From contig NZ_KB904586.1 of assembly GCF_000380145.1 (NCBI RefSeq), positions 1 through 64,000 on the forward strand: a stretch of DNA of 64,000 nucleotides, read 5' to 3'. The notes under the pieces are model-generated. The model did no database searches. It saw only the letters and a list, made by a program, of their open reading frames with translations, and was not told where the DNA came from. Source of the stretch: Streptococcus thoraltensis DSM 12221. Lineage in GTDB: Bacteria > Bacillota > Bacilli > Lactobacillales > Streptococcaceae. This document shows, piece after piece, positions 1 to 6,971 of this stretch; the first letter of the stretch is position 1, and the number at the start of each line of letters is the position of its first letter. Both the position numbers and the translations under genes were made by a program.

Positions 1-184
1 TGTTAGCTTTGTAGTCCTTGTAGTAATCATAAGCAGTGTGGCCAGCCTTGAGATAAGCAATGACCTTATGAATCGTTTGTCTTGATCTTTTGAGGGATTG
101 ACAAATATGGCTAACGGCTATTCCTTCTTTGTAATAAGCCTCTATCATGACAAGTTCATTTGTGGTAAGATGGGTATAGGTCAT
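1..184 (-). CDS. IS30-family transposase, N-terminal part (cut by window edge)
   Basis: The minus strand reads from an ATG at 184 into the window edge, giving about 61 residues that begin MTYTHLTTNELVMIEAYY. The segment has the N-terminal helix-turn-helix look of IS30-type transposases: 'LTxxELVMIEAYYKEG' followed by 'ISxxLxRSRQTIHKVI'. It resembles IS1239-like streptococcal elements, but I judge this from memory, not from a search. The C-terminal DDE catalytic part lies outside the window, so intactness cannot be judged. Confidence 0.75.
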   Translation of the reverse strand, partial: MTYTHLTTNELVMIEAYYKEGIAVSHICQSLKRSRQTIHKVIAYLKAGHTAYDYYKDYKAN

Positions 185-238
185 TTATGTTAGTTCCTTT
201 CAGACAAATGTGGTGTTTATCTGAGCCTAACATAAATG
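182..238. repeat. 12-bp inverted repeat at the transposase start
   Basis: Bases 182-193 (catttatgttag) and 227-238 are perfect inverted complements separated by 33 bases. One arm contains the transposase start codon. It may be part of the IS terminus or a hairpin limiting transposase translation; the element's outer end cannot be fixed without a reference. Confidence 0.5.
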
Positions 239-272
239 GCTTTTTTCTGTCTAGCTTAATTTTACAAATTAG

Positions 273-479
273 GCTTTTAAAGGACTAGAAAACGTCCCCT
301 ATTTTGAGCAAAATTCTGCAGGTTACATCACAGTCAATAGGAGTTTTAGGCTTTATGATGGCACCTAATTGAATCTAAAAATTTCAAAGTTAGTGGATAG
401 TGAAGTAAAAACTTATGAAAATCAACTTTTGAAGCCTGATAGTTATGCTGATGATTCTGTTAACGAGATTAGAACCTAG
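273..479 (+). pseudogene. Decayed coding remnant, unrecognised
   Basis: One reading frame stays open from just after a stop at 270-272 to a TAG at 477-479, apart from one TAA near 361. It gives a protein-like composition (…SAGYITVNRSFRLYDGT, stop, LNLKISKLVDSEVKTYENQL…). There is no start codon or ribosome site. I take it as a possible C-terminal remnant of a lost gene next to the IS element, family unknown. Confidence 0.3.
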
Positions 480-502
480 CTATCAATTCAAAAAAATTAA
501 GC

Positions 503-520
503 TATAATAGAAAAAGGAGT
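503..520 (+). promoter_or_regulatory. Promoter -10 and RBS for bceA
   Basis: A TATAAT hexamer at 503-508 is followed by an AAAGGAGT ribosome site at 513-520 and the ATG at 528. No good -35 hexamer is visible, so the promoter may need an activator such as the BceR-like regulator encoded downstream. Confidence 0.6.
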
Positions 521-527
521 ATGATTC

Positions 528-1295
528 ATGTTATTAGAAATTAATCATCTAAAAAAAGTTTTTCGCACACGTTTTGCCAAAACAGAAACGCGCGCCCTAC
601 AAGATATTGACTTCAAGGTTAATGAAGGCGAATTTATCGCTATTATGGGAGAATCTGGCTCAGGGAAAACGACGCTTTTGAATATCTTAGCCACTTTGGA
701 AAAACCAAGTTCTGGCTCTGTTCACTTGAAAGGGCAAGATATTACCAAAATCAAAGAAAATCAATTAGCCGGTTTTCGACTCAAGCACTTAGGCTTTGTC
801 TTCCAAGAATTTAATCTTTTAGATACTTTAACGATTAAAGATAATATCTTTCTGCCATTGGTCCTAGACCGCAAACCCTATTCTCAAATGGAGAAGGCCC
901 TCGTTCCCCTAGCGGAACAGCTACACATCAAAGACTTGTTAGACAAACGTCCTATGGAAATTTCTGGTGGGCAAAAGCAAAGAGTAGCAGTAGCTAGAAG
1001 TTTGATTAATCAGCCTGATATTCTCTTGGCTGATGAACCGACTGCTGCGCTTGATTTTCGAAATTCAGAAGACTTACTATCTCTCTTTGAAGAAATCAAT
1101 GCTTTTGGTCAGACTATCTTAATGGTAACCCATTCAGCTATGGCTGCCGGTCATGCCAAACGTGTTCTTTTTATCAAAGATGGGCGGATTTTTCACCAAC
1201 TTTACAGAGGAAATAAGAATCCTCAAACCTTTAGTAAAGATATTTCATTAGCTATGAATGCCCTTTTAGGAGGTGATAACCATGTTTTATCTTAA
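528..1295 (+). CDS. bceA: BceA-type ABC transporter ATP-binding protein
   Basis: ATPase subunit of a peptide-sensing and detoxification transporter that removes cell-wall-active antimicrobial peptides from lipid II intermediates. Visible are Walker A GESGSGKTT (about residue 41), the signature ISGGQKQRVAVAR (about 145) and Walker B ILLADEPT (about 165). The length, 255 residues, is usual for BceA/NsrF-type ATPases. It overlaps the permease gene by 14 bases, and a BceRS-like two-component system lies just downstream. I assign the peptide-resistance role from the four-gene arrangement and BceB architecture; the actual substrate (bacitracin, nisin or another peptide) cannot be read from sequence. 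Confidence 0.88.
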   Translation: MLLEINHLKKVFRTRFAKTETRALQDIDFKVNEGEFIAIMGESGSGKTTLLNILATLEKPSSGSVHLKGQDITKIKENQLAGFRLKHLGFVFQEFNLLDTLTIKDNIFLPLVLDRKPYSQMEKALVPLAEQLHIKDLLDKRPMEISGGQKQRVAVARSLINQPDILLADEPTAALDFRNSEDLLSLFEEINAFGQTILMVTHSAMAAGHAKRVLFIKDGRIFHQLYRGNKNPQTFSKDISLAMNALLGGDNHVLS

Positions 1296-3246
1296 AATGG
1301 CTTGGAATAATTTGCTAAAATCCAAAAACATCTATGGTCCATTTCTTATCACCAGTACCATTCTCTATGTCACCTTATGTTCAACCTTGTTGATACTTTA
1401 TAGCCCAATTTCAGATAACATGTCGCATGGAAAAATGATTTTGGGATTTGGAGTGGGTGTCTTAACGTTATTATCAACAATTTTGGTTGTTTATAGTTAT
1501 CGTTTTGTTTTAAAGCAACGTAGTAAAGAGTTTGGGCTTTATAATGTATTAGGGATGGGTAAGAAAAAAGTGTCCCTAATATCAAGTATTGAAATACTAA
1601 CTATTTTTATAGGCTTGATTTTTCTTGGAAGCATTCTCTCGGCAATCTTCTCAAACCTACTTTATCTCATTTTTGTCAACCTCATTCATTATGATAAATT
1701 ACTATTAACATTTACCCCATTATCATTTCTCATCGTTATTGGTATTTTTGCTGGTATTTTCCTACTATTAATACTTATCAACTTATTCGCTATTAGTAAA
1801 TCATCCCCTCTGGATTTATTTAAAACGGCAGCTAAGGCAGAGCAGGAGCCTAAAGGGAACTTTTTCATGGCTATCCTTTCTGTAGTTTTATTGGGAGTTG
1901 GCTATGCTTTATCTTTTACCTCGACTAAGATAGCAGCCTTGGCTTTGATTTATCGTTTTTTGATTGCAGTAATTCTGGTTATTCTAGGAACTTACTTATT
2001 CTATGTATCTTTTACGACTTGGTACTTGAAACGAAGACGTCAAAATAAGGCATATTACTATCGAACAGAGCATTTTATCACAGTTTCTCAAATGCTTTTT
2101 CGGATGAAGCAAAATGCTGTAGGATTAGCTAATATTACCATTTTAGCGGTCATGAGTTTTGTTACTATTGCGACGACTTCATCGCTCTTTGGAAATACTG
2201 AAAATATGGTTAATCAACTCTTTCCAAGAAATACTAAGCTTGAGATACAGCATTTTGAAGGGAAAACGAGTTTTGAAGAATTCGCTAAAAAAACCATTAT
2301 TCCAGAATTACATAAAGACGATAAAGCCCTTGTTGCTTATCAGACAGCCATGATTTCTGCCCCATTGACGCGTGATAAAGAAATCACCATTAATCAAAAG
2401 ACTATTGATCAACCAAAATTAAGTAAATTAGGATTTGTTTATCTCATCGAACAGGATGATTTTAGAAAACTTGGTAACGACTTACCAGATTTAAAAGCCA
2501 ATCAGACAGCCTTTTTCAAGCAAAAAGGCGATAGCCAACTGAAGCAACTAACGATTTTTGGTAAACGTTATGACAATATTAAAAACTTTAAGTCTGTTAA
2601 GATGCCTGATGTGGTTAATACCTATAATCCCGGTGTTTTAGTTGTCAGCAATCAAAGTGAGATGACAGCTATCAAAAAACGGTTTGCAAACACAGATGGT
2701 TTTGGATACCATGAAACTTACAAGGTATTTGCAGATTTAACGGAGAAAGACTATCAAAAATTAAGTCATAAAAAAGGTGTGTGGACTAATGATAAGGGTG
2801 AAAAAGCAGTCGTGGAACTAACACGAGAAGTTGATTTTAAAGACGAAGGCTATGCTCTTTTTGGTGGTTTTCTCTTCACCGGTCTATTATTAGGAACAGC
2901 TTTTCTTTTAGCAGCAGCCTTGATTATTTACTATAAACGTTATTCAGAAGGTGTCGAAGATCAAAAATCTTATCATATATTGCAAGAAATCGGTATGTCC
3001 AAGGTTCAAGTCAAAAAAATCATTGGCTCTCAAACGCTCATGGTCTTCTTTATGCCTTTAATCATGGCAATCTGCCATTTTCTAGTAGCTATGATTATGC
3101 TCAAGCAAATGCTCTTACTCTTTGGTGTTGACAATGATCTCCTTGTTTACCAAATCTCTGGAGGAGTTATTCTTACTATTGTCATCATTTACTATCTCAT
3201 TTATCGATTGACAGGACGAACTTACTATCACTTAATCGAAAGGTAG
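1282..3246 (+). CDS. bceB: BceB-type ABC transporter permease (FtsX superfamily)
   Basis: Membrane subunit of the Bce-type transporter, 654 residues. Hydrophobic segments suggest ten membrane spans, with a large hydrophilic extracellular domain of about 200 residues (roughly 300-520) between spans 7 and 8. That domain is the hallmark of BceB permeases and the site of peptide recognition and kinase signalling. I chose ATG 1282 because AGGAGG sits 7-8 bases upstream; the frame also opens at a GTG at 1273. The stop is followed within two bases by a strong hairpin. BceB proteins normally form a sensing complex with the BceS kinase, and a matching kinase is encoded at 4155. Confidence 0.88.
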   Translation: MFYLKMAWNNLLKSKNIYGPFLITSTILYVTLCSTLLILYSPISDNMSHGKMILGFGVGVLTLLSTILVVYSYRFVLKQRSKEFGLYNVLGMGKKKVSLISSIEILTIFIGLIFLGSILSAIFSNLLYLIFVNLIHYDKLLLTFTPLSFLIVIGIFAGIFLLLILINLFAISKSSPLDLFKTAAKAEQEPKGNFFMAILSVVLLGVGYALSFTSTKIAALALIYRFLIAVILVILGTYLFYVSFTTWYLKRRRQNKAYYYRTEHFITVSQMLFRMKQNAVGLANITILAVMSFVTIATTSSLFGNTENMVNQLFPRNTKLEIQHFEGKTSFEEFAKKTIIPELHKDDKALVAYQTAMISAPLTRDKEITINQKTIDQPKLSKLGFVYLIEQDDFRKLGNDLPDLKANQTAFFKQKGDSQLKQLTIFGKRYDNIKNFKSVKMPDVVNTYNPGVLVVSNQSEMTAIKKRFANTDGFGYHETYKVFADLTEKDYQKLSHKKGVWTNDKGEKAVVELTREVDFKDEGYALFGGFLFTGLLLGTAFLLAAALIIYYKRYSEGVEDQKSYHILQEIGMSKVQVKKIIGSQTLMVFFMPLIMAICHFLVAMIMLKQMLLLFGVDNDLLVYQISGGVILTIVIIYYLIYRLTGRTYYHLIER

Positions 3247-3247
3247 G

Positions 3248-3273
3248 GAAAGTGGCGATTTTTCGCCACTTTC
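3248..3273. terminator. Hairpin after bceB (copy 1 of a duplicated hairpin)
   Basis: An 11-bp perfect stem (GAAAGTGGCGA) with a TTTT loop begins two bases after the bceB stop. No T-run follows this copy, so termination may be weak. An almost identical 26-base hairpin recurs at 3448. Confidence 0.7.
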
Positions 3274-3339
3274 AGAACGTAGACAAACCCCTGCAACTTT
3301 GATATTTCGGAACATCTCGCAGGGAAATGGGGAATAATT

Positions 3340-3385
3340 AAACACTCAAAAACGTTGAAATAACAGTGTTTTTGAGTGTTTTTGT
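3340..3385 (+). terminator. Intrinsic terminator
   Basis: A perfect 14-bp stem, aaacactcaaaaac (3340-3353) with its complement at 3368-3381, encloses a 14-base loop and runs into a T-rich tract. It is likely the real terminator of bceAB. Confidence 0.75.
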
Positions 3386-3447
3386 TTTTGGCTACTGAGA
3401 AAAAAAGCTTGGAGGAAGATATCTAAAATAGACTTTTTCTTCAACCT

Positions 3448-3476
3448 GAAAGTGGCGATTTTTCGCCACTTTTTTG
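3448..3476 (+). terminator. Hairpin copy 2 with T-run, directly before bceR
   Basis: The same GAAAGTGGCGA stem and TTTT loop as at 3248, here followed by six Ts. It lies only about 14 bases before the bceR start codon and abuts the bceR -10 element, so it should insulate bceR from upstream transcription. Confidence 0.75.
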
Positions 3477-3489
3477 CTAAAATAATCCT
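3475..3489 (+). promoter_or_regulatory. Extended -10 promoter giving a leaderless bceR transcript
   Basis: TGCTAAAAT (TGn plus TAAAAT at 3478-3483) is an extended -10 element. Only six bases (AATCCT) separate it from the ATG at 3490, so the expected transcription start is at or next to the start codon. No Shine-Dalgarno sequence lies upstream. The -35 position falls inside the preceding hairpin and does not match the consensus. Confidence 0.55.
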
Positions 3490-4158
3490 ATGAACAAGCA
3501 AGATAAACTTTATATTATTGAAGATGATACGACCATTGTCACTCTTCTCAAGCAGCATTTTTCAAATTATTATCAAGTCTATGCAGTAACCAATTTTCGA
3601 GATATAAAGCAGGAGGTTGAGAGCATACAACCGGATGTGATTCTCATGGACATCACCTTGCCATTTTTTAATGGGTTTTACTGGACTAGTGAAATTCGTA
3701 AAACGATGACGGTACCTATTATTTTTATTTCTTCCAGCAATGATGATATGGATGCTGTGATGGCGCTCAATATGGGAGGTGATGATTTTATCTCGAAACC
3801 CTTCTCGTTAAACGTTTTAGAGGCAAAAATTTCAGCTTTTTTACGAAGAAGTAAACAATTTAACAAAGAAGAACTTTCTTTTGCTGGTTATGAGCTATTA
3901 GCAGATGGTACTGTCGTGTCAGACCAGCATGAAAGCATCGATCTATCTCCTACAGAAGCTAAAATCTTGCGGATTCTGATGACACATGATCAGCAAGTGA
4001 TTGCCAAGGAAGATTTTCTAGAAAAACTCTGGCAAGATGACAGTTTTATTGATCACAATACCTTGAATGTTAACATGACCCGTCTTCGTAAAAAGTTAAA
4101 GAGCATTGGTTTTGATCATATTCATACGGCTAGAGGTGTGGGGTATTTTCTAAAATGA
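3490..4158 (+). CDS. bceR: BceR/NsrR-type OmpR-family response regulator
   Basis: Transcription factor of the antimicrobial-peptide response, 222 residues. The receiver domain (about 1-115) has acidic residues IEDD near the N-terminus, phospho-acceptor D54 in ILMDIT, and a conserved SKPF lysine. A winged-helix DNA-binding domain fills the C-terminus (…LNVNMTRLRKKL…ARGVGYFL). It overlaps the kinase gene by four bases (ATGA). It probably activates the bceAB genes just upstream. No ribosome site precedes the ATG; the promoter places the transcription start at the ATG itself. Confidence 0.9.
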   Translation: MNKQDKLYIIEDDTTIVTLLKQHFSNYYQVYAVTNFRDIKQEVESIQPDVILMDITLPFFNGFYWTSEIRKTMTVPIIFISSSNDDMDAVMALNMGGDDFISKPFSLNVLEAKISAFLRRSKQFNKEELSFAGYELLADGTVVSDQHESIDLSPTEAKILRILMTHDQQVIAKEDFLEKLWQDDSFIDHNTLNVNMTRLRKKLKSIGFDHIHTARGVGYFLK

Positions 4159-5099
4159 TATTCAGCTATTTTAAAGAGTATAGACCGTGGTACGCCTTGT
4201 ATTTACTAACAACACTGACTTATCATCTCATGTTCTACCTTTACCATCTGCCACACGCTTATTTTCTTACTAGCCTAACCGTTAGTCTAGTATTTCTGAT
4301 GTTTTGGTCAATTCTGAGCTATCAGTCTTTCAAGCGCAAATTATTGACTTTAGAAAACTTAAAAGCAGTCGAGGATTTACCAAAAGCCCAATTACCATCA
4401 GAAGTAGCTTATCAAGTTCTGATAAATCGATTAGTAGCAGCAGAAGCGCAGCAAGTTCTGGATATAAAAAAAGCACAAGATGACCTAGAAGGATTGGTTA
4501 AGATGTGGTCCCACCAAATGAAGATCCCAGTCTCAGCAATGTCTTTAATGATTCAAACCAATCAAATGAGCAAACAAGAGCTCAAGGGACAAGTTTTTCG
4601 CTTAGAAAATGACATCAATAACCTCCTGTCCTACCTCAAATATAAACAAGAAAATGACGATTATCGTTTTACCCAAATATCATTGAAAACCAGTGTCAGT
4701 TCTGTCATTAAGAAATTCAGTAGTCAATGCATAGCTAAAAAAATTCAAATTAATCTGACTGGTGACTCAGAAGTGATTACCGATGCGAAGTGGTTGGAAT
4801 TTTGTTTATCTCAAGTGATTGATAATGCCATAAAGTATAGCCCTTTCGAATCAGAAATAAAAATAGCCATAAATGAACGAAGTATTGAAATACAGGATTT
4901 TGGTATAGGGATACTAAAAGAAGATATACCACGTTTATTCGAGCAGGGCTTTACCGGTTATAATGGTCACGAACATCAAAAAGCTACCGGACTAGGCTTA
5001 TATATGACTAAACAGATTTTAGACAGGTTAGGTTTTGATATTGTGATAAGTAGCCAGATTGATCAAGGAACCAAAGTTTTGATAAAAAAGAATAATTAA
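4155..5099 (+). CDS. bceS: BceS/NsrK-type intramembrane-sensing histidine kinase
   Basis: Sensor kinase of 314 residues with two N-terminal membrane spans (about 15-33 and 38-56) and almost no extracellular loop, the form of kinases that sense through a partner BceB transporter. The H-box WSHQMKIPVSAM carries H120. The ATP-binding domain shows the N-box QVIDNAIKYS, DFGIGI and the glycine-rich TGLGLYMTK. Translation is coupled to bceR by ATGA overlap. A hairpin terminator follows at 5122. Confidence 0.9.
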   Translation: MIFSYFKEYRPWYALYLLTTLTYHLMFYLYHLPHAYFLTSLTVSLVFLMFWSILSYQSFKRKLLTLENLKAVEDLPKAQLPSEVAYQVLINRLVAAEAQQVLDIKKAQDDLEGLVKMWSHQMKIPVSAMSLMIQTNQMSKQELKGQVFRLENDINNLLSYLKYKQENDDYRFTQISLKTSVSSVIKKFSSQCIAKKIQINLTGDSEVITDAKWLEFCLSQVIDNAIKYSPFESEIKIAINERSIEIQDFGIGILKEDIPRLFEQGFTGYNGHEHQKATGLGLYMTKQILDRLGFDIVISSQIDQGTKVLIKKNN

Positions 5100-5121
5100 T
5101 TGACGTAAATAAAGTTATGTA

Positions 5122-5155
5122 AAAAAGCTGCTTTAACATTTTAGAGTGGCTTTTT
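5122..5155 (+). terminator. Intrinsic terminator of bceRS
   Basis: Stem AAAAAGCTGCT (5122-5132) pairs over 11 positions, with two G-U pairs, with AGTGGCTTTTT (5145-5155). It begins 23 bases after the bceS stop and ends in a T-run. Confidence 0.7.
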
Positions 5156-5443
5156 ACATGCTAAGTTAAAGGATAGCGAGTCTTGTATGACCTCGCACAG
5201 ACTTGTAGATACTGAAAAAATTTTAGGTTAATAGGTATAGAAAGATAGTAAGAAGTAGGAGGTCTATGGCTATAAAAGCTTTGTTACGATTGTGTTAGTA
5301 TTCTTGAATCAGGTTTTCCAAGAACAAAATCTCCTTATTTTTCAGGGGATTGCGAATCGTAGGTGTTCTATGAAATAGATTTATGGGGTTTACGTTATTT
5401 TACGTAAATAAAGTTATGCAAAAAATAAATTTTCTAATTCAAT

Positions 5444-5480
5444 AAAAACCTAACAGCATATCCAATAATGTTAGGTTTTT
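5444..5480. terminator. Terminator-like hairpin
   Basis: AAAAACCTAAC (5444-5454) and GTTAGGTTTTT (5470-5480) form a perfect 11-bp stem with a 15-base loop, followed by T and A tracts. It could act in either direction within the repeat-rich stretch. Confidence 0.55.
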
Positions 5481-5583
5481 CATATATTGACGTAACTATA
5501 ATTGTGTAAAATAAAATTTATCAAACCAAAAAATTGCTCAAAATAACTTTTTCTCCAATCTTTTTAGCTTTTTTTGGAAAAAT

Positions 5584-5629
5584 AACAACCCTTAGAACGT
5601 TTACTAGAACAACATTTCTAAGAGTTGTT
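5584..5629 (-). terminator. Intrinsic terminator of xerS
   Basis: On the minus strand a 14-bp stem (5616-5629 with 5584-5597, one G-U pair) is followed by a T-rich run, about 78 bases after the xerS stop. The surrounding bases resemble the hairpin at 18945-18982. Confidence 0.65.
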
Positions 5630-5706
5630 TTACTGACAATCAAGTTTTATTACATTTGCAATTTTTTAGCATTTAAGAGAGAGTTTGTCGTCTACATTTT
5701 GGTAAA

Positions 5707-6777
5707 CTATAGCTTATCTAAGGCATTCTTTTGTTCATCATTAACGATATGCGTATAGAGGTCAGTGACTTGAGTTGAGGCATGACCTAGTTGATGGCTG
5801 ACCAGAACTTGTGACTTAGTAGCGTCATAGAGCCTAGTAGCGAGTGTGTGGCGTAGTTTATGGGGGGTCACACGGATTTTGAAATCTTGAGAATACTTAG
5901 CAACCATTTTCTCAATACTTGACGCGTCAATACGATTAGGAATACCTCGATACTCGGTTAAAAAGAGCGCTGTGTCTTGTTTTTCAGCCTTGTAGCGATT
6001 TTTACGAATGGCTAGGTATGCCTCTATATAGGGCTTGGCAAATCCAGCAACATTGACAGAATCACGTTTGCCACCTTTGCGAGTCACTTCGATAACCATC
6101 ATATTGAGGTTCAAATCCTTCAAATCAAGATTGACAGCTTCCGATAGACGAACGCCAGAAGCCAGAAGTAGTGCAATAATGGCTAAGTCACGTTCTTTAT
6201 TTTTTTGGAAAGATGATTTGGCACGATTAGATAGTTTGTTTTCATATTCACAATCTACGTATTCTAAAAATGCCATGGTTTCATCGCCAAGAAAGAGTTT
6301 TTGTTTGATATTCTCAGCCCTAGAAGCCAAGGTTTCTTTTTTCTTCTTGGTAGCAACCTTTTTCATCACATTTCGATAAAAATAAGGCTCGCCTTGATCA
6401 TTCTCAACCTCCTCGGTAAGGTATTTAAAAAGGCTGGATAAGGCTGACAACGTCCGATTTATAGTGGTCTGTGAGACACCTTGTTTTGTTGAATAAGTAT
6501 TAAGAGACGGCCGTTCTCGCAGATAAAGAACAAAAGATTCCATATCTTTTTTAGTTAAATGCTCCAGGATAGACAAATCAATATCAGAAATTTTCTCAGC
6601 ATCTGAAATACCAGATTCCATTAACCACTCGAAAAACCGACGGTATTCTTTGAGATATTCGTATAAGGTCGTAAAACTATAAGGTACAGCCAGTTTAGAT
6701 TGGTAATATTCCAAGACAAACCAAGGCATGATGTCTTTAAGTTCATCGATTTTATTTAGTAATAATTCACGTTTCAT
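5707..6777 (-). CDS. xerS: Tyrosine recombinase XerS
   Basis: Single-protein chromosome-dimer resolvase of streptococci and lactococci, acting at dif with FtsK. I start it at ATG 6777 ([16 protein letters not shown]), giving the family's usual 356 residues; an in-frame ATG at 6825 would add 16 residues. A SAM-like core-binding domain fills about 1-140 and the catalytic domain follows. Catalytic residues are visible: Arg in SGVRLSEAV, Lys in RKGGKRD, HKLRH, and [15 protein letters not shown] with the nucleophilic Tyr. Its target site lies 54 bases upstream of the start, the arrangement typical for xerS-dif. Confidence 0.95.
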   Translation of the reverse strand: MKRELLLNKIDELKDIMPWFVLEYYQSKLAVPYSFTTLYEYLKEYRRFFEWLMESGISDAEKISDIDLSILEHLTKKDMESFVLYLRERPSLNTYSTKQGVSQTTINRTLSALSSLFKYLTEEVENDQGEPYFYRNVMKKVATKKKKETLASRAENIKQKLFLGDETMAFLEYVDCEYENKLSNRAKSSFQKNKERDLAIIALLLASGVRLSEAVNLDLKDLNLNMMVIEVTRKGGKRDSVNVAGFAKPYIEAYLAIRKNRYKAEKQDTALFLTEYRGIPNRIDASSIEKMVAKYSQDFKIRVTPHKLRHTLATRLYDATKSQVLVSHQLGHASTQVTDLYTHIVNDEQKNALDKL

Positions 6778-6830
6778 GATAGTTTTTCCTTTATTCCTAT
6801 AAATAGAAGTATAGCATACTCTCACATGTT

Positions 6831-6861
6831 TTTCAAGAAAATTACAGTTTTTCGGAAAGAT
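6831..6861 (-). other. dif site (difSL type)
   Basis: The 31-base stretch reads on the minus strand ATCTTTCCGAAAAACTGTAA followed by TTTTCTTGAAA. This matches the streptococcal/lactococcal difSL consensus as I remember it, and lies directly upstream of xerS as expected. It marks the chromosome-dimer resolution point and hence the replication terminus region. Gene strand preference changes here: the bce genes to the left are on +, most genes to the right on -. Confidence 0.9.
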
Positions 6862-6916
6862 GTTTGAAGGGAGTTTATGTTGTTTATTGACAAATAAATG
6901 GCGAGTAAAAAATAAA

Positions 6917-6936
6917 AAGGCTGATAAATCAACCTT
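6917..6936 (-). terminator. Terminator after the membrane glycosyltransferase
   Basis: On the minus strand AAGGTTGATTTATCAGCCTT forms an eight-pair hairpin (with one G-U pair) followed by a T-run, 36 bases past the stop. Confidence 0.6.
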
Positions 6937-6971
6937 AAGGATTTAAGTTATAACAATGATTTGTGCTATCT

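Larger units (their letters stand above)
5100..5520. repeat. Three short ACGTAA-type direct repeats in a gene-free stretch
   Basis: A motif near TTGACGTAAATAAAGTTA plus TGTAAAAAA occurs at 5100-5126, again at 5398-5432 (TTTTACGTAAATAAAGTTATG…) and in degenerate form at 5486-5518. The first two copies are about 300 bases apart in the same orientation. The space between them holds only a ten-codon ATG frame with a good AGGAGG (near 5257). This may be the footprint of a lost insertion sequence; I do not recognise which. I see no gene in 5100-5706. Confidence 0.45.
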
